A DNA stretch of 64,000 bases from Pseudomonas sp. KUIN-1 (GTDB lineage: Bacteria > Pseudomonadota > Gammaproteobacteria > Pseudomonadales > Pseudomonadaceae). Shown piece after piece: positions 17,601-26,004 of this stretch (the stretch's first letter is position 1; each line of letters begins with the position of its first letter). Under the pieces are notes generated by a model. The model was given only the letters and a program-made list of their open reading frames with translations, did not search any database and was not told the DNA's origin. The DNA lies in assembly GCF_009176725.1 (NCBI RefSeq), contig NZ_AP020337.1:4409501-4473500 (forward strand), given 5' to 3'. Made by a program: the position numbers and the translations under genes.

Positions 17601-19655
17601 CAACTGCCGTTCTGTTGCAACGCGCTGAATGGCGTCTTTCAGCAAGGCCGGAGGCCGGAGGTTTTCGACATGTATCTGACGCAGCAAGGCCTCGTTGGCG
17701 CCGGTAATCTGCAGGACTTTGTGTATATCTTCTTCCGGCAGCGCATGACACGTCGGGTTCAGGCGCCTGAACGCCGTTACCTCGTCCCACCCCATGGGGT
17801 TTTCCCATTCATGGCGCCATGCGCCAGCACCGTTGTGCTTGAGCCTTGGCGCGTACGAACGCTCATTCACCGGATGCCTGACGCGCCATTGGCTGCCGTC
17901 TGCATCGGACTCGACACAATACAGTTTGCCGTCCAGTGGCAGCCAGGTCTTGCCGTCGTGCTCATAAAGCCCAAGGGCGTTGCTGCTCAGGTTGTCGGGC
18001 AGGGAGACCGTATGGGCATAGGCATCGATGCTCGGCTTGCCGAGGCGCACCGCCCCATCGACACGCCTTTGCACCAGACTTTCGATGAACATCGAGGGTT
18101 GCAGCCCGTTCACCGCAGCCACGACGCCGCCTGCCACCAGCATCTGTGCAACGTTTTCGCCGATGTCGTAGACATGTTGCATGGCGTCTTCGACTTCATC
18201 GTGCTTCCAGTCTTCGTAAGCAACGAACGCTTCGCTGGCAAGCTGATAAAGGGCGACCACGGACATGATTTCACCCAGCACCGGCACAAAGAACCCGGCC
18301 ACGTTGAGCAGGTTCATGCCATTGTTTTCAAGGCTTTCGATCAGTGCATCGTGAGCCTGCTGGTCGACCTGTGCGGATGGCACCGCGATTACTTTTGAGT
18401 CGTCATAGGTTTTGGCCAGCAACTGCTCGTACAGCCGCTCGAACGGTGGCTTCGAGAATGGCTGTGCCTGCACGACCAGGTCGGCGTCGGGGTCCAGCGT
18501 GCGGTCCCCGGCGGGATACAGCCGCGCATCCAGTTTGGCAAAAAATGCCGGAGCCTGGCCGAGACTGACGAAACGACTGAAGTAGCGTCGATAGTGCTTG
18601 CTGTCCAACGCCGTCACCAGCCAGGCGTTGAAGGCCCGCAGCGACGCAAACTGCTTGACCGGATGCGCAGGCTCGGCAGGCAGGTAGACCAGACAAGGAC
18701 CGTCATCGGGCTTGGCGCCGTCCTGCTGTATCAATAAGGCACCCTGTAACAGCGAGCCTGAAAACGTGTAGGTATCGAGCATGTGCAACTGGCAATAGCG
18801 CACGCCCTTGCCATCCCAGCGTGGCTGGTCAACGGACTTCACCATGTCCAGCAGGGTCTGGTACGCCGCGTCAGTGATATCGCCTTTCATCATGGCGATA
18901 TGCGCAAGCACCTCGACGGCGGCCCGCTCGCTGTCCATGAACGCGCTGGCAACCGCTTGCGCAGCCGGGCCTGGCGGCTTGAACACGCTGTCCAGGTGGG
19001 TCTGATACTGACGGCCCAGATCCAGTTCATGGCAAAAATCAGCGAACTGCTCAAGATCGATCGCCTGACGGTCCCGGTATTCGACCTTGTAGCGGCGTTC
19101 GGCGCTGTCGATCAGCCAGTAACGCAGGCCCCCTGTACGCAGGATTGCCGAGTAGGGATCGAAGCGGCTTCTGTTGCTCGGAGCGAAGTTCTGCAAGGCT
19201 GCCTGAAGCAAAGTCTGCTCGAGCGGAGCCGGGTTCCAGGTGCTGTCGTAGCGCCAGGTCATCAGTTGAAAGGCTTCAACGTCGAGGTCGAGCTGGAAAC
19301 GTTCGACAAACGCTTTCGACAGCAAGGGGGCTGCAAATTGCTGCGCCGATAACAGGCGGGCGCGCACTGGCTCCAGCGCCTGCGCGTAACGCCGTGCGCT
19401 TTGCTGGCTGGCATGCAGTGTCTGGCGCAATACCGTGGGCGCACCCACATACCAGTCTGGCAAGTTGAGCCTGATGAATTCGCTGTTGACGTGCTCCGCT
19501 TCGAACGGGGCGCAATCCTGTGGTCGGGGCGTTACAGAGGCGTGTGCAACGGACGATTCTATGGTTTCAAAAGGGTTGTATCTGAAGGTGAACATGGTCG
19601 ATACCGCTAATGGCTTTGTGAATAGCCAATACGATAAAGACCCAACGGCCTGCAC
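14700..19655 (-). CDS. Large toxin/effector-like protein with LRRs and NEL E3 ubiquitin ligase domain
   Basis: Up to 1651 residues. The N-terminal ~1100 residues look like the DUF6543/dermonecrotic-toxin-type region found in pseudomonad NEL proteins, starting with a LPDWYVGAP motif and holding a hydrophobic hairpin near residues 445-475 (FFVPVLGEIMSVVALY) and again near 510. Residues ~1170-1350 form about six leucine-rich repeats (e.g. LRSLGLGFNELQSLPESIG). Residues ~1360-1650 match the NEL E3 ligase domain of IpaH/SspH proteins; Cys1448 in TCGDG is the likely catalytic cysteine (C-x-D). Such ligases ubiquitinate host proteins. The start is uncertain: GTG at 19655 or ATG at 19595 (MFTFRYNP), neither with a good SD. 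I see no hrp box upstream. Confidence 0.88.
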   Translation of the reverse strand: MQAVGSLSYWLFTKPLAVSTMFTFRYNPFETIESSVAHASVTPRPQDCAPFEAEHVNSEFIRLNLPDWYVGAPTVLRQTLHASQQSARRYAQALEPVRARLLSAQQFAAPLLSKAFVERFQLDLDVEAFQLMTWRYDSTWNPAPLEQTLLQAALQNFAPSNRSRFDPYSAILRTGGLRYWLIDSAERRYKVEYRDRQAIDLEQFADFCHELDLGRQYQTHLDSVFKPPGPAAQAVASAFMDSERAAVEVLAHIAMMKGDITDAAYQTLLDMVKSVDQPRWDGKGVRYCQLHMLDTYTFSGSLLQGALLIQQDGAKPDDGPCLVYLPAEPAHPVKQFASLRAFNAWLVTALDSKHYRRYFSRFVSLGQAPAFFAKLDARLYPAGDRTLDPDADLVVQAQPFSKPPFERLYEQLLAKTYDDSKVIAVPSAQVDQQAHDALIESLENNGMNLLNVAGFFVPVLGEIMSVVALYQLASEAFVAYEDWKHDEVEDAMQHVYDIGENVAQMLVAGGVVAAVNGLQPSMFIESLVQRRVDGAVRLGKPSIDAYAHTVSLPDNLSSNALGLYEHDGKTWLPLDGKLYCVESDADGSQWRVRHPVNERSYAPRLKHNGAGAWRHEWENPMGWDEVTAFRRLNPTCHALPEEDIHKVLQITGANEALLRQIHVENLRPPALLKDAIQRVATERQLHVCIEALKADDVPQVHVAHLEPWLKLLVSSPRWHETRGLLLLDAQGALLEAWNAGSQMTLSSHVAGPTGHLSQVLGQLLESLPADEVTRLTGSDSDDKAVQLRGFKRYLAGYAQTHVGRLLDDVQLLEGRSDDPHVQLIQRDFGSLPSSVALELIGMASDADKARMTTEKRIPLALAEHAREYQQQLRINRATEGFYRAVTDNLDTQAAALGMLQYLPGWRGEVSIDLLKDSLEGDEIASLDSDQASMHRLLVSTEAGIQCFEPSGEPLGEVDQQFFRALLQALPEQVRLDIQLPAGADEPQLRSLLRNTAVQRRERMAAVLQLQPIKPGIKWPQRLPHGRIGYPLSGRLRGLFRRLGIGASSHSPELAVKSLYPDFSDAQVASFLDELRAEHTGSARQLPRFVKRRLRGLADELRTLQNTLDAWIAQATSSLQRRSREVAARRLHGCWRRLSVHSISLQGEFLGYTLDLDNLRVEQIPDITASFGHVAELKARNMQLTPAHVDALLNNFPNLRSLGLGFNELQSLPESIGRMTLLTELSLNHNPLNWTAACNAILLNLRRLEVLDLNYCSLGSQARLTALNSLRMLFLRSTGIETLPVWNWRRSDLIRLDVRDNRISEISIEELDNIERSLSSTRLHLHLSGNPLTPPTLASIRLFLEGRTRPRLGVSQNRSPLEAGPGSAAWLAGLSSEQAAVRTRLWQDLRACAGSTDFFQMLGDLTYSADFSSHHEALAARVWAMIDAASASTELRLQLFDIAAHPQTCGDGLALIFGDMEVRVRVFSIMSSTPHAAQPLELFKMSRSLDRLDQVEKIALREIALRQQHGYRVDEAEVRLAYRIGLQARLELPGQPQTMLFSNIAKVTDADLQDAHSEIITRESTRAFFESLVAREFWMSYLETRYASDFERVKKPFSERLTLLDELPPNRQSDQQYLEQIGLISSEREQALNDFAITLSRQIAEAVNMTPQ

Positions 19656-19675
19656 ATGACATAACGGGATATGAC

Positions 19676-19702
19676 AGGTAGCGCCCGTCTCGAGAGCGCT
19701 AC
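19676..19702 (-). terminator. Hairpin after the fabH-like gene
   Basis: GGTAGCGC and GCGCTACC form a perfect 8-bp stem within the 60-bp gap between the stop of the fabH-like gene (19716) and the start of the NEL gene on the same strand. No U-tract follows, so some read-through into the NEL gene is possible. Confidence 0.4.
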
Positions 19703-19715
19703 CCGTCGAACGCGA

Positions 19716-20837
19716 TCAGCGCTTGCGCAGGATCACGCTGCCGATCGAGTAACCGGCGCCGAACGAACTGAGTACCGCCAGCGCGCCTTGCGGCAAGTCA
19801 TCCTGGTAGGTGTGAAACGCAATCACCGAACCCGCGGAGCTGGTATTGCCGTAGGTGTCGAGAATCACCGGCGCTTCTTCGACCGTGGCGTCGCGGCCCA
19901 GCAGCTTCTTGACGATCAGATGGTTCATGCTCAGGTTGGCCTGATGCAGCCAGAAGCGTTTGACGTCGGTGATGTTGATGCTGTTGTCCTGCAAATGCGC
20001 AGCGACCAGTTCGGCGACCATCGGGCACACTTCGCGGAAGACCTTGCGGCCTTCCTGCACGAACAGCTTGTCCGGCGCGTTCTGGCCCTCGTCCGAGGTA
20101 CGGTTGAGGAAGCCGAAATTGTTGCGGATGTTGTTGGAAAACTGGGTCAGCAAACGGGTGCTGACGATATCGAACTGATAAGGCGACGTGGCAAGGTCGG
20201 CGCGCTCGACCACCACCGCCGTGGCGCCGTCACCAAAGATGAAGTGGCTGTCACGATCCCGGAAATTAAGGTGCGCGGTGCAGATTTCCGGGCTGATCAC
20301 CAGCAAGGCGCGGGCCTGCCCCAGTTGCACGCTGTTACAGGCTGCCTGAATGCCGAAGGTGGCCGAGGAACAGGCCACGTTCATGTCAAACCCGTATCCG
20401 GCGACACCCAGCGCCTGCTGAATCTCGATGGAGACCGCCGGGTAGGCCCGCTGCAGGTTGGAGCAGGCAACGATTACACCGTCGATGTCGGCCGCGGTTT
20501 TGCCCGCGCGTTGCAGCGCCTGTCTGGCGGCAGCTACACCCATCTCACAGAGGATCGACCACTCGTCATTGCTGCGCTCCGGCAGGTTGGGCTTCATGCG
20601 CTGCGGATCGAGAATGCCCTGCTTGTCCATGACGAAGCGGCTCTTGATACCCGAAGCCTTCTCGATGAAAGCGGCGCTGGATTCGCTCAGTGCCTGCACT
20701 TCGCCACGTTCGATAGCGGCGGCGTTATCGCTGTTGAACTGTGCAACATAGGCATTGAAAGACTGCACCAGCTCTTCGTTGGAGATGCTGTTGGCCGGGG
20801 TAAACAGGCCTGTGCCGCTGATGACGACGTTGTGCAC
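19716..20837 (-). CDS. Beta-ketoacyl-ACP synthase III (FabH-like)
   Basis: 373 residues from a GTG at 20837, preceded by GAGAGGA 8 nt upstream; a longer open frame to 20960 has no SD. The catalytic triad is present: Cys156 (NVACSSATFG), His298 (WLHQANLSMNH) and Asn331 (YGNTSSAGS). It has the thiolase fold. It corresponds in type and gene context to the second FabH of P. aeruginosa (PA3286), reported to condense medium-chain acyl-CoA from beta-oxidation with malonyl-ACP; that assignment is inference. With fadD1, fadD2 and the MaoC hydratase nearby, this region is rich in fatty acid recycling functions. Confidence 0.88.
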   Translation of the reverse strand: MHNVVISGTGLFTPANSISNEELVQSFNAYVAQFNSDNAAAIERGEVQALSESSAAFIEKASGIKSRFVMDKQGILDPQRMKPNLPERSNDEWSILCEMGVAAARQALQRAGKTAADIDGVIVACSNLQRAYPAVSIEIQQALGVAGYGFDMNVACSSATFGIQAACNSVQLGQARALLVISPEICTAHLNFRDRDSHFIFGDGATAVVVERADLATSPYQFDIVSTRLLTQFSNNIRNNFGFLNRTSDEGQNAPDKLFVQEGRKVFREVCPMVAELVAAHLQDNSINITDVKRFWLHQANLSMNHLIVKKLLGRDATVEEAPVILDTYGNTSSAGSVIAFHTYQDDLPQGALAVLSSFGAGYSIGSVILRKR

Positions 20838-21076
20838 GGTCGTTCCTCTCTTATTGGTTGCAGGTAATGACCTGCTCAGGCACGGCAACTGAAGGCCCAC
20901 TGTTTTCCGGACCGACGTACCCGTGCGACTGTAAAAGCTGCCCGCAACAGGCAGCAGCATTTCATGACACGGTGAAGACAGGCGCGGAGTGTGCCACAGA
21001 GCCCGGTTTTGGCGCTATCGGGCCAATGAATATAGGCACGACAGGCGCCCTTTACTTCGCGGCGTGAAGCCGCGGA

Positions 21077-24000
21077 TCAGCTCTCCACCTGACTCCACTG
21101 CTTGCTCAACCGTTTGTCCGACACCGGCATTTTTGTGCCCAGTTGCTGGGCGAACAGCGAGACGCGGTATTCCTCCATCCACCAGCGGTACAGGGCCAGT
21201 TCCGGGTCGCGCTTGCCCTCTTGAGCGTGCTTGTCGGCGCGCGCCTGGTATTGCGCCCACAGACCTGCAAGCTCGATGCTCCACACCCGATCCTTCTGCA
21301 CCTGAGCCGGGAGTTTTTCCAGACGCATCTCGATGGCCTTGAGGTAACGCGGCAGTTCCTTGAGCCATACCGCCGGGGTCTCGCGAACGAATCCGGGGTA
21401 CACCAGCTTGCTCAGTTGCGCCTTGATGTCGTTGAGTGCAACGGCCTGGGACAGGTCGATCTTGCCTTTGAAGCGCTTTTGCAGACCGTGCCACAGCTTG
21501 AGGATTTCCAGCGTCAGCTTCGCGAGCCGCTCGGCATGCTCGGTCCAGTCGGCGCGCTTGCGTTCAGCCAGTGACAGCAGACCGGCACCGTCGCGCGGCA
21601 ATTCGGCCTCACCTTCCAGCACGCAACTGTCGAGGCTGGCCAGCAGGATGTCTTCGATCAACGCATCGATGCGCCCCAGTTCGCGATGCAGCAAGGCCAG
21701 CTCGGTCTGCCCCGGCAATTTGTTGCGCAGAAACTTGGCGGGTTCGGCCAGCTGCTGCAACAGCAAACGCTGCAAGGCACGACGATGCTGATACTCGGCC
21801 TCGGCCTGGGTCGAGAACCGGCCTTCCTTGACCGCGCCGCCCTCTTCGACCAGCGCCGGATAAACCGTCATCGACAGCCCGGCGATGTTCTGCTGGGTTT
21901 TCTGCGCCACTGCTGCAAAGGCCTTGGCCTGCACCGGTTGCTGGCTCTTCGCGGTTTGCGGCACGGCCAGCGCGGCCTGGCTCGCCTCGGCGAAGCGCGC
22001 GGTCAGCTCGGCCAGATCACGTCCCTCACCGAGAAACTTGCCGCCGCCATCGACGATTTCCAGGTTCATCTTCAGATGGCCTTCAAGCTGCTGTGCCGCC
22101 TCGGCCCAGGCTTCGTCGCTGACCCGTACACCGGTCATGCGCAGCAGTTCACGGCCCAGCGCCTGAGGCAACGAGCCCTCGCCGAAGGTGATGCGCTGCA
22201 ACGCCGCCTTGATGAAATCCGGGACCGGCACAAAGTTCTTGCGTACCGCCTTGGGCAGGTTGCGGACCAGCGCGATGCATTTGCTCTCGAGCAACCCCGG
22301 CACCAGCCACTCAAGACGTTCGGCAGGCAGCGACAGCAACAACGGCGCGGGAACACGCAAGGTCACGCCGTCACTCGGGTGATTGGGTTCGAAGTGGTAG
22401 CTCAGTGACAGGCTCAGGTCGCCCAGACGCAAGGTGTCCGGATATTGCGCGGCGGTGACTTCGCTGGCCTCGCGGGCCAGCACGTCCTCTTCACGCATGA
22501 TCAGCAACTGCGGATTCTTCTGGCTTTCGGTCTTGTACCAGCTGTCGAACGTGGCCGTCTGATGAATCTCGGCCGGAATGCGTGCTTCATAGAAGCTGTA
22601 CAAGGTGTCTTCGTCAGCCAGAATATCGCGACGCCGAGCCTTGGCTTCCAGTTCGTCGAGCTGTTCCAGCAAACGGGTATTGGCGCTCAGACACTTGGCC
22701 CGCGACAGGATATCGCCACGCACCAGGCCTTCACGAATGAACAGCTCGCGCGAAACCACCGGGTCGATCGGCCCGAAATGCACCGGGCGACGGCCCACCA
22801 CGATCAGGCCGAACAGCGTGATCTGTTCGAACGCCACGACCTGTCCGCGCTTCTTCTCCCAGTGCGGCTCGAAGTGATTTTTCTTGATCAGGTGGCCGGC
22901 CAGCGGCTCGATCCAGTCCGAATCAATCTTGGCAACCATGCGCGCGTACAGCTTGGTGGTCTCTACCAGCTCGGCAGTCATCAACCACTGCGGACGTTTC
23001 TTGCCCAACCCGGAGGACGGGTGAATCCAGAAGCGCCGCTGCCGTGCGCCGAGGTAATCGCCCTCGTCGGTCTTTTGCCCGATCTGACTCAGCAGGCCGG
23101 AAAGAATGGCCTTGTGAAACTTCGGGTAATCGGCCGGCTCCTTGTTGACCGTCAGTTGCAGGTCGCGACAGATCAGGCTCAATTGCCGATGGGAATCGCG
23201 CCATTCACGCAGGCGCAGGTAATTCAGGAAATTGCGTCGGCACCATTTACGCAGCGGGCTGGCAGTCAGGGTCTGGCGCTGCTCTTCGAAGCCGCGCCAT
23301 AGATTGACCATCCCGGCGAAGTCCGAGTCGGCGTCCTTCCATTGCGCGTGGGCCTGATCCGCAGCCTGCTGACGCTCGGGCGGGCGCTCGCGCACGTCCT
23401 GTACCGACATGGCGCTGGCGACGATCAGCACTTCCTGCAGACTGCCCTGCTTCGCCGCTTCCAGCAGCATGCGGCCCATGCGCGGGTCCACCGGCAGACG
23501 CGCCAGTTGGCGGCCCAGCGGGGTCAGCTGATTTTCGCGATTGACCGCCGAAAGCTCCTGCAACAGGTTGAAACCGTCGCTGATCGCCTTGCCGTCCGGC
23601 GGCTCGATGAACGGGAAGTCGGTGATCTCGCCCAGGCGCAGGTGCAGCATCTGCAGGATGACTGCGGCCAGGTTGGTGCGCAGGATCTCGGGGTCGGTAA
23701 ACTCCGGCCGACCGTTGAAATCCTCTTCGCTGTACAGACGCACACACAGGCCGGGCTCGACCCGCCCGCAACGGCCCTTGCGCTGGTTGGCACTGGCCTG
23801 CGACACCGCCTCGATCGGCAGGCGCTGGACCTTGGCGCGATAGCTGTAGCGACTGATGCGCGCCGTACCGGTGTCGATCACATAGCGGATGCCCGGCACG
23901 GTCAGCGAAGTTTCAGCGACGTTGGTAGCCAGCACCACACGCCGACCGGGATGCGATTGAAAGATACGCTGCTGCTCGGCCGGCGAGAGGCGCGCGTAGA

Positions 24001-24988
24001 GCGGCAGAATCTCGGTGTGCTTGAGTTGCGCCTTGCGCAGCACCTCGGCGGCATCGCGGATCTCGCGCTCGCCGGGCAGGAACACCAGCACATCACCCGG
24101 GCTCTTGCGCTCGCTGCGCTCAAAGGCCGCCAGTTCGTCCAGCGTGGCCAGAATCGCCTGATCGACGGTCAGGTCCTCTTCGACGCTGTTGCCGTCTTCA
24201 TCCTGCTCGCTGGTCAGCGGGCGATACCAGACGTCCACGGGGAAGGTACGCCCGGACACTTCGATCACCGGCGCATCGTTGAAGTGCTCGGAAAAGCGCT
24301 GCAGGTCGATGGTCGCGGAGGTGATGATGACCTTCAGGTCCGGACGGCGCGGCAGCAGGGTTTTCAGGTAACCCAGCAGGAAATCGATGTTCAGGCTGCG
24401 TTCGTGGGCTTCGTCGACGATGATCGTGTCGTAGCGCTCAAGAAAGCGGTCGTGCTGGGTTTCGGCCAGCAGAATCCCGTCGGTCATCAGCTTGATCAGG
24501 GTGTTGCTGTCGCTCTGGTCCTCGAAACGCACTTGATAGCCGACCAGCGCACCGAGGGGCGTGCCGATTTCCTCGGCAACCCGGCTGGCCACGCTGCGCG
24601 CAGCGATCCGGCGCGGCTGGGTATGACCGATCAGACCGTGCTGACCGCGACCGATTTCCAGGCAGATCTTCGGCAACTGGGTGGTTTTCCCGGAGCCGGT
24701 CTCGCCGGCAATGATCAGCACCTGGTGCTTGAGCAGCGCCTCCTTGATCTCGTCACGCTTGGCCGCGATGGGCAGGTTATCGTCATAACGGATCGCCGGC
24801 ACACTCTCGCGCCGCGCCGTGACCTGCGCGCAGGATGCCTGCACCCGCGCAACCCACTGCGCCAGCTTCGCCTCGTCGGGTTTTTTGCGCAGATCGTGCA
24901 ACTGACGGCGCAGACGATGACGTTCGCTGATCATCGCGTGGTCGAGGTTTTTCAGAAGTTGGTCGATAGAGGGCGATTCGTCGGTCAT
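21077..24988 (-). CDS. hrpA: ATP-dependent RNA helicase HrpA (DEAH box)
   Basis: About 1303 residues from the ATG at 24988 (MTDESPSID), the usual start of pseudomonad HrpA; a TTG 24 nt earlier gives 8 more residues but no better SD. Motifs: Walker A GETGSGKT at 95-102, DEAH at 192-195, SAT motif (ITSATID), QRKGRCGR motif VI near 405, then the HA2/OB-fold and the long C-terminal DUF3418 region of HrpA. E. coli HrpA resolves stalled ribosomes and processes mRNA. It is unrelated to the type III pilin that shares the name HrpA in P. syringae. Confidence 0.93.
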   Translation of the reverse strand: MTDESPSIDQLLKNLDHAMISERHRLRRQLHDLRKKPDEAKLAQWVARVQASCAQVTARRESVPAIRYDDNLPIAAKRDEIKEALLKHQVLIIAGETGSGKTTQLPKICLEIGRGQHGLIGHTQPRRIAARSVASRVAEEIGTPLGALVGYQVRFEDQSDSNTLIKLMTDGILLAETQHDRFLERYDTIIVDEAHERSLNIDFLLGYLKTLLPRRPDLKVIITSATIDLQRFSEHFNDAPVIEVSGRTFPVDVWYRPLTSEQDEDGNSVEEDLTVDQAILATLDELAAFERSERKSPGDVLVFLPGEREIRDAAEVLRKAQLKHTEILPLYARLSPAEQQRIFQSHPGRRVVLATNVAETSLTVPGIRYVIDTGTARISRYSYRAKVQRLPIEAVSQASANQRKGRCGRVEPGLCVRLYSEEDFNGRPEFTDPEILRTNLAAVILQMLHLRLGEITDFPFIEPPDGKAISDGFNLLQELSAVNRENQLTPLGRQLARLPVDPRMGRMLLEAAKQGSLQEVLIVASAMSVQDVRERPPERQQAADQAHAQWKDADSDFAGMVNLWRGFEEQRQTLTASPLRKWCRRNFLNYLRLREWRDSHRQLSLICRDLQLTVNKEPADYPKFHKAILSGLLSQIGQKTDEGDYLGARQRRFWIHPSSGLGKKRPQWLMTAELVETTKLYARMVAKIDSDWIEPLAGHLIKKNHFEPHWEKKRGQVVAFEQITLFGLIVVGRRPVHFGPIDPVVSRELFIREGLVRGDILSRAKCLSANTRLLEQLDELEAKARRRDILADEDTLYSFYEARIPAEIHQTATFDSWYKTESQKNPQLLIMREEDVLAREASEVTAAQYPDTLRLGDLSLSLSYHFEPNHPSDGVTLRVPAPLLLSLPAERLEWLVPGLLESKCIALVRNLPKAVRKNFVPVPDFIKAALQRITFGEGSLPQALGRELLRMTGVRVSDEAWAEAAQQLEGHLKMNLEIVDGGGKFLGEGRDLAELTARFAEASQAALAVPQTAKSQQPVQAKAFAAVAQKTQQNIAGLSMTVYPALVEEGGAVKEGRFSTQAEAEYQHRRALQRLLLQQLAEPAKFLRNKLPGQTELALLHRELGRIDALIEDILLASLDSCVLEGEAELPRDGAGLLSLAERKRADWTEHAERLAKLTLEILKLWHGLQKRFKGKIDLSQAVALNDIKAQLSKLVYPGFVRETPAVWLKELPRYLKAIEMRLEKLPAQVQKDRVWSIELAGLWAQYQARADKHAQEGKRDPELALYRWWMEEYRVSLFAQQLGTKMPVSDKRLSKQWSQVES

Positions 24989-25161
24989 CAGGCGCGCAGG
25001 GTCTTTTTTCAAATGGCAGATGCGGATTGTCGCAGATTGCGGTGGGTCGTGACGATGGTCTGAGGATTGGGCGGTCTATGACGGCAACGACGCAGCATCT
25101 TCTCTCTTGCACCAGCGCATCAAAAAAGACCAAAATAGAGCACTAACTGGAGTCCTAAATC

Positions 25162-25407
25162 ATGCAACGCATCCTTGCAGATGTCGCGGTCAGCGTCTCT
25201 GAACTCAAGAAAAATCCGTCAGCGGTCCTGAGTGGCGCTCATGGTTTACCTGTGGCCGTCCTTAATCACAATAAAGTCATGGGCTACATGGTCCCTGCCG
25301 AGGTGTTTGAAGCAATGATGGAGAGGCTTGATGACCTTGATCTGGCCGAGCTGATCAAATCTCGCCAACATGAAAAGCCGGTGTCGGTAGATATAGATGA
25401 CCTTTAA
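25162..25407 (+). CDS. Type II antitoxin, Phd/YefM-like
   Basis: The 81-residue protein starts with the pattern of Phd/YefM antitoxins: LADVAVSVSELKKNPSAVLSGAHGLPVAVLNHNKVMGYMVPA, in which a swapped DNA-binding dimer forms. The C-terminal acidic tail (VSVDIDDL) is the likely toxin-neutralising part. GGAGT lies 11 nt before the ATG. It overlaps the toxin gene by 11 bp, the usual order antitoxin-toxin, and probably represses its own promoter in the 173-bp region upstream. Confidence 0.88.
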   Translation: MQRILADVAVSVSELKKNPSAVLSGAHGLPVAVLNHNKVMGYMVPAEVFEAMMERLDDLDLAELIKSRQHEKPVSVDIDDL

Positions 25408-25687
25408 GCTTGAATTTCTGCCCTCGGCCTTGAAGGAGTGGGAAAAACTGGGCCATACCATCCGTGTTCAGCTCAAGAAAAAGCTTCTCGAACGACTCGG
25501 ACTACCAAGAATTCCAGGCGATGCGCTTCATGGCATGCCAGATCATTACAAAATCAAACTGCGCAGTGCAGGATACCGACTCGTCTATCGAGTCGAGGAA
25601 GATAGGGTAGTGGTAACCGTCGTTGCGGTAGGCAAGCGCGAGCGCGGGAATATTTATGATTCGGCCAAAGGCAGGCTTGGCCCTTGA
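25397..25687 (+). CDS. RelE/ParE-family toxin
   Basis: The 96-residue basic protein has the RelE fold signature: FLPSALKEWEKLG at the N terminus, KIKLRSAGYRLVYRV in the core strands and the late VVVTVVAVGKRERGNIY motif. RelE toxins cleave mRNA in the ribosomal A site; ParE relatives inhibit gyrase. The arginines of the core (Arg of RSAGYRLVY) and the C-terminal Tyr (ERGNIY) fit a ribosome-dependent RelE-like nuclease. Start and stop are consistent with translational coupling to the antitoxin. Confidence 0.88.
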   Translation: MTFKLEFLPSALKEWEKLGHTIRVQLKKKLLERLGLPRIPGDALHGMPDHYKIKLRSAGYRLVYRVEEDRVVVTVVAVGKRERGNIYDSAKGRLGP

Positions 25688-26004
25688 GGTGCAGTGCATC
25701 TGCATTACACATCGGCATCCTGCAACACGCTCGGACAGGACGCAGAGCGTCAGGAAAGGCATTCACATGCGGAGCGTGAGGAACGAGAGGTGTCCGGGAG
25801 AACACTTCTCGTGGCTATGCGTGGGGCGAGCGCTATCGCGATCTGAAAGGGTCAGTCCAATCGCTGAAAATGCATCGCATGGACGCACCGTCTTCGCGAA
25901 CAAGTTCGCTCCTACAAAAGCCCTGCTCTGCACTCATCGAGATTTTTATATAACGATGAGCGCCTGGCGTGGAAATGAACGTCAATCCGGTTTCGGGCCT
26001 GCTC
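25688..26004. other. Gene-free stretch with repeat remnants
   Basis: 317 bp between the toxin gene and the end of fadD1. It holds one copy of the double-hairpin repeat (25740-25788) and a REP-like core TCTTCGCGAACAAGTTCGCTCC near 25893-25915 (first and last bases approximate). No gene, tRNA or clear terminator is seen. Confidence 0.5.
25740..25788 (-). repeat. Double-hairpin repeat, copy 1
   Basis: Starts with ACGCAGAGCGTCAGGAAAGG and ends in GGAGCGTGAGGAACGAG. It belongs to the same family as the copies at 36347, 36481, 47411, 47492, 58768/60222 and 60317. The canonical form has two small hairpins: one around CCCATGCTCCGCGTGGG and one of GTGACGC/GCGTCAC. Confidence 0.6.

Noticed and set aside
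21077..24988. Type III pilus HrpA
   Set aside because: This is the DEAH RNA helicase of the same name; the pilin is a ~110-residue protein.
23342..25063. 573-codon open frame antisense to hrpA
   Set aside because: Same reason; HrpA on the other strand has all helicase motifs.
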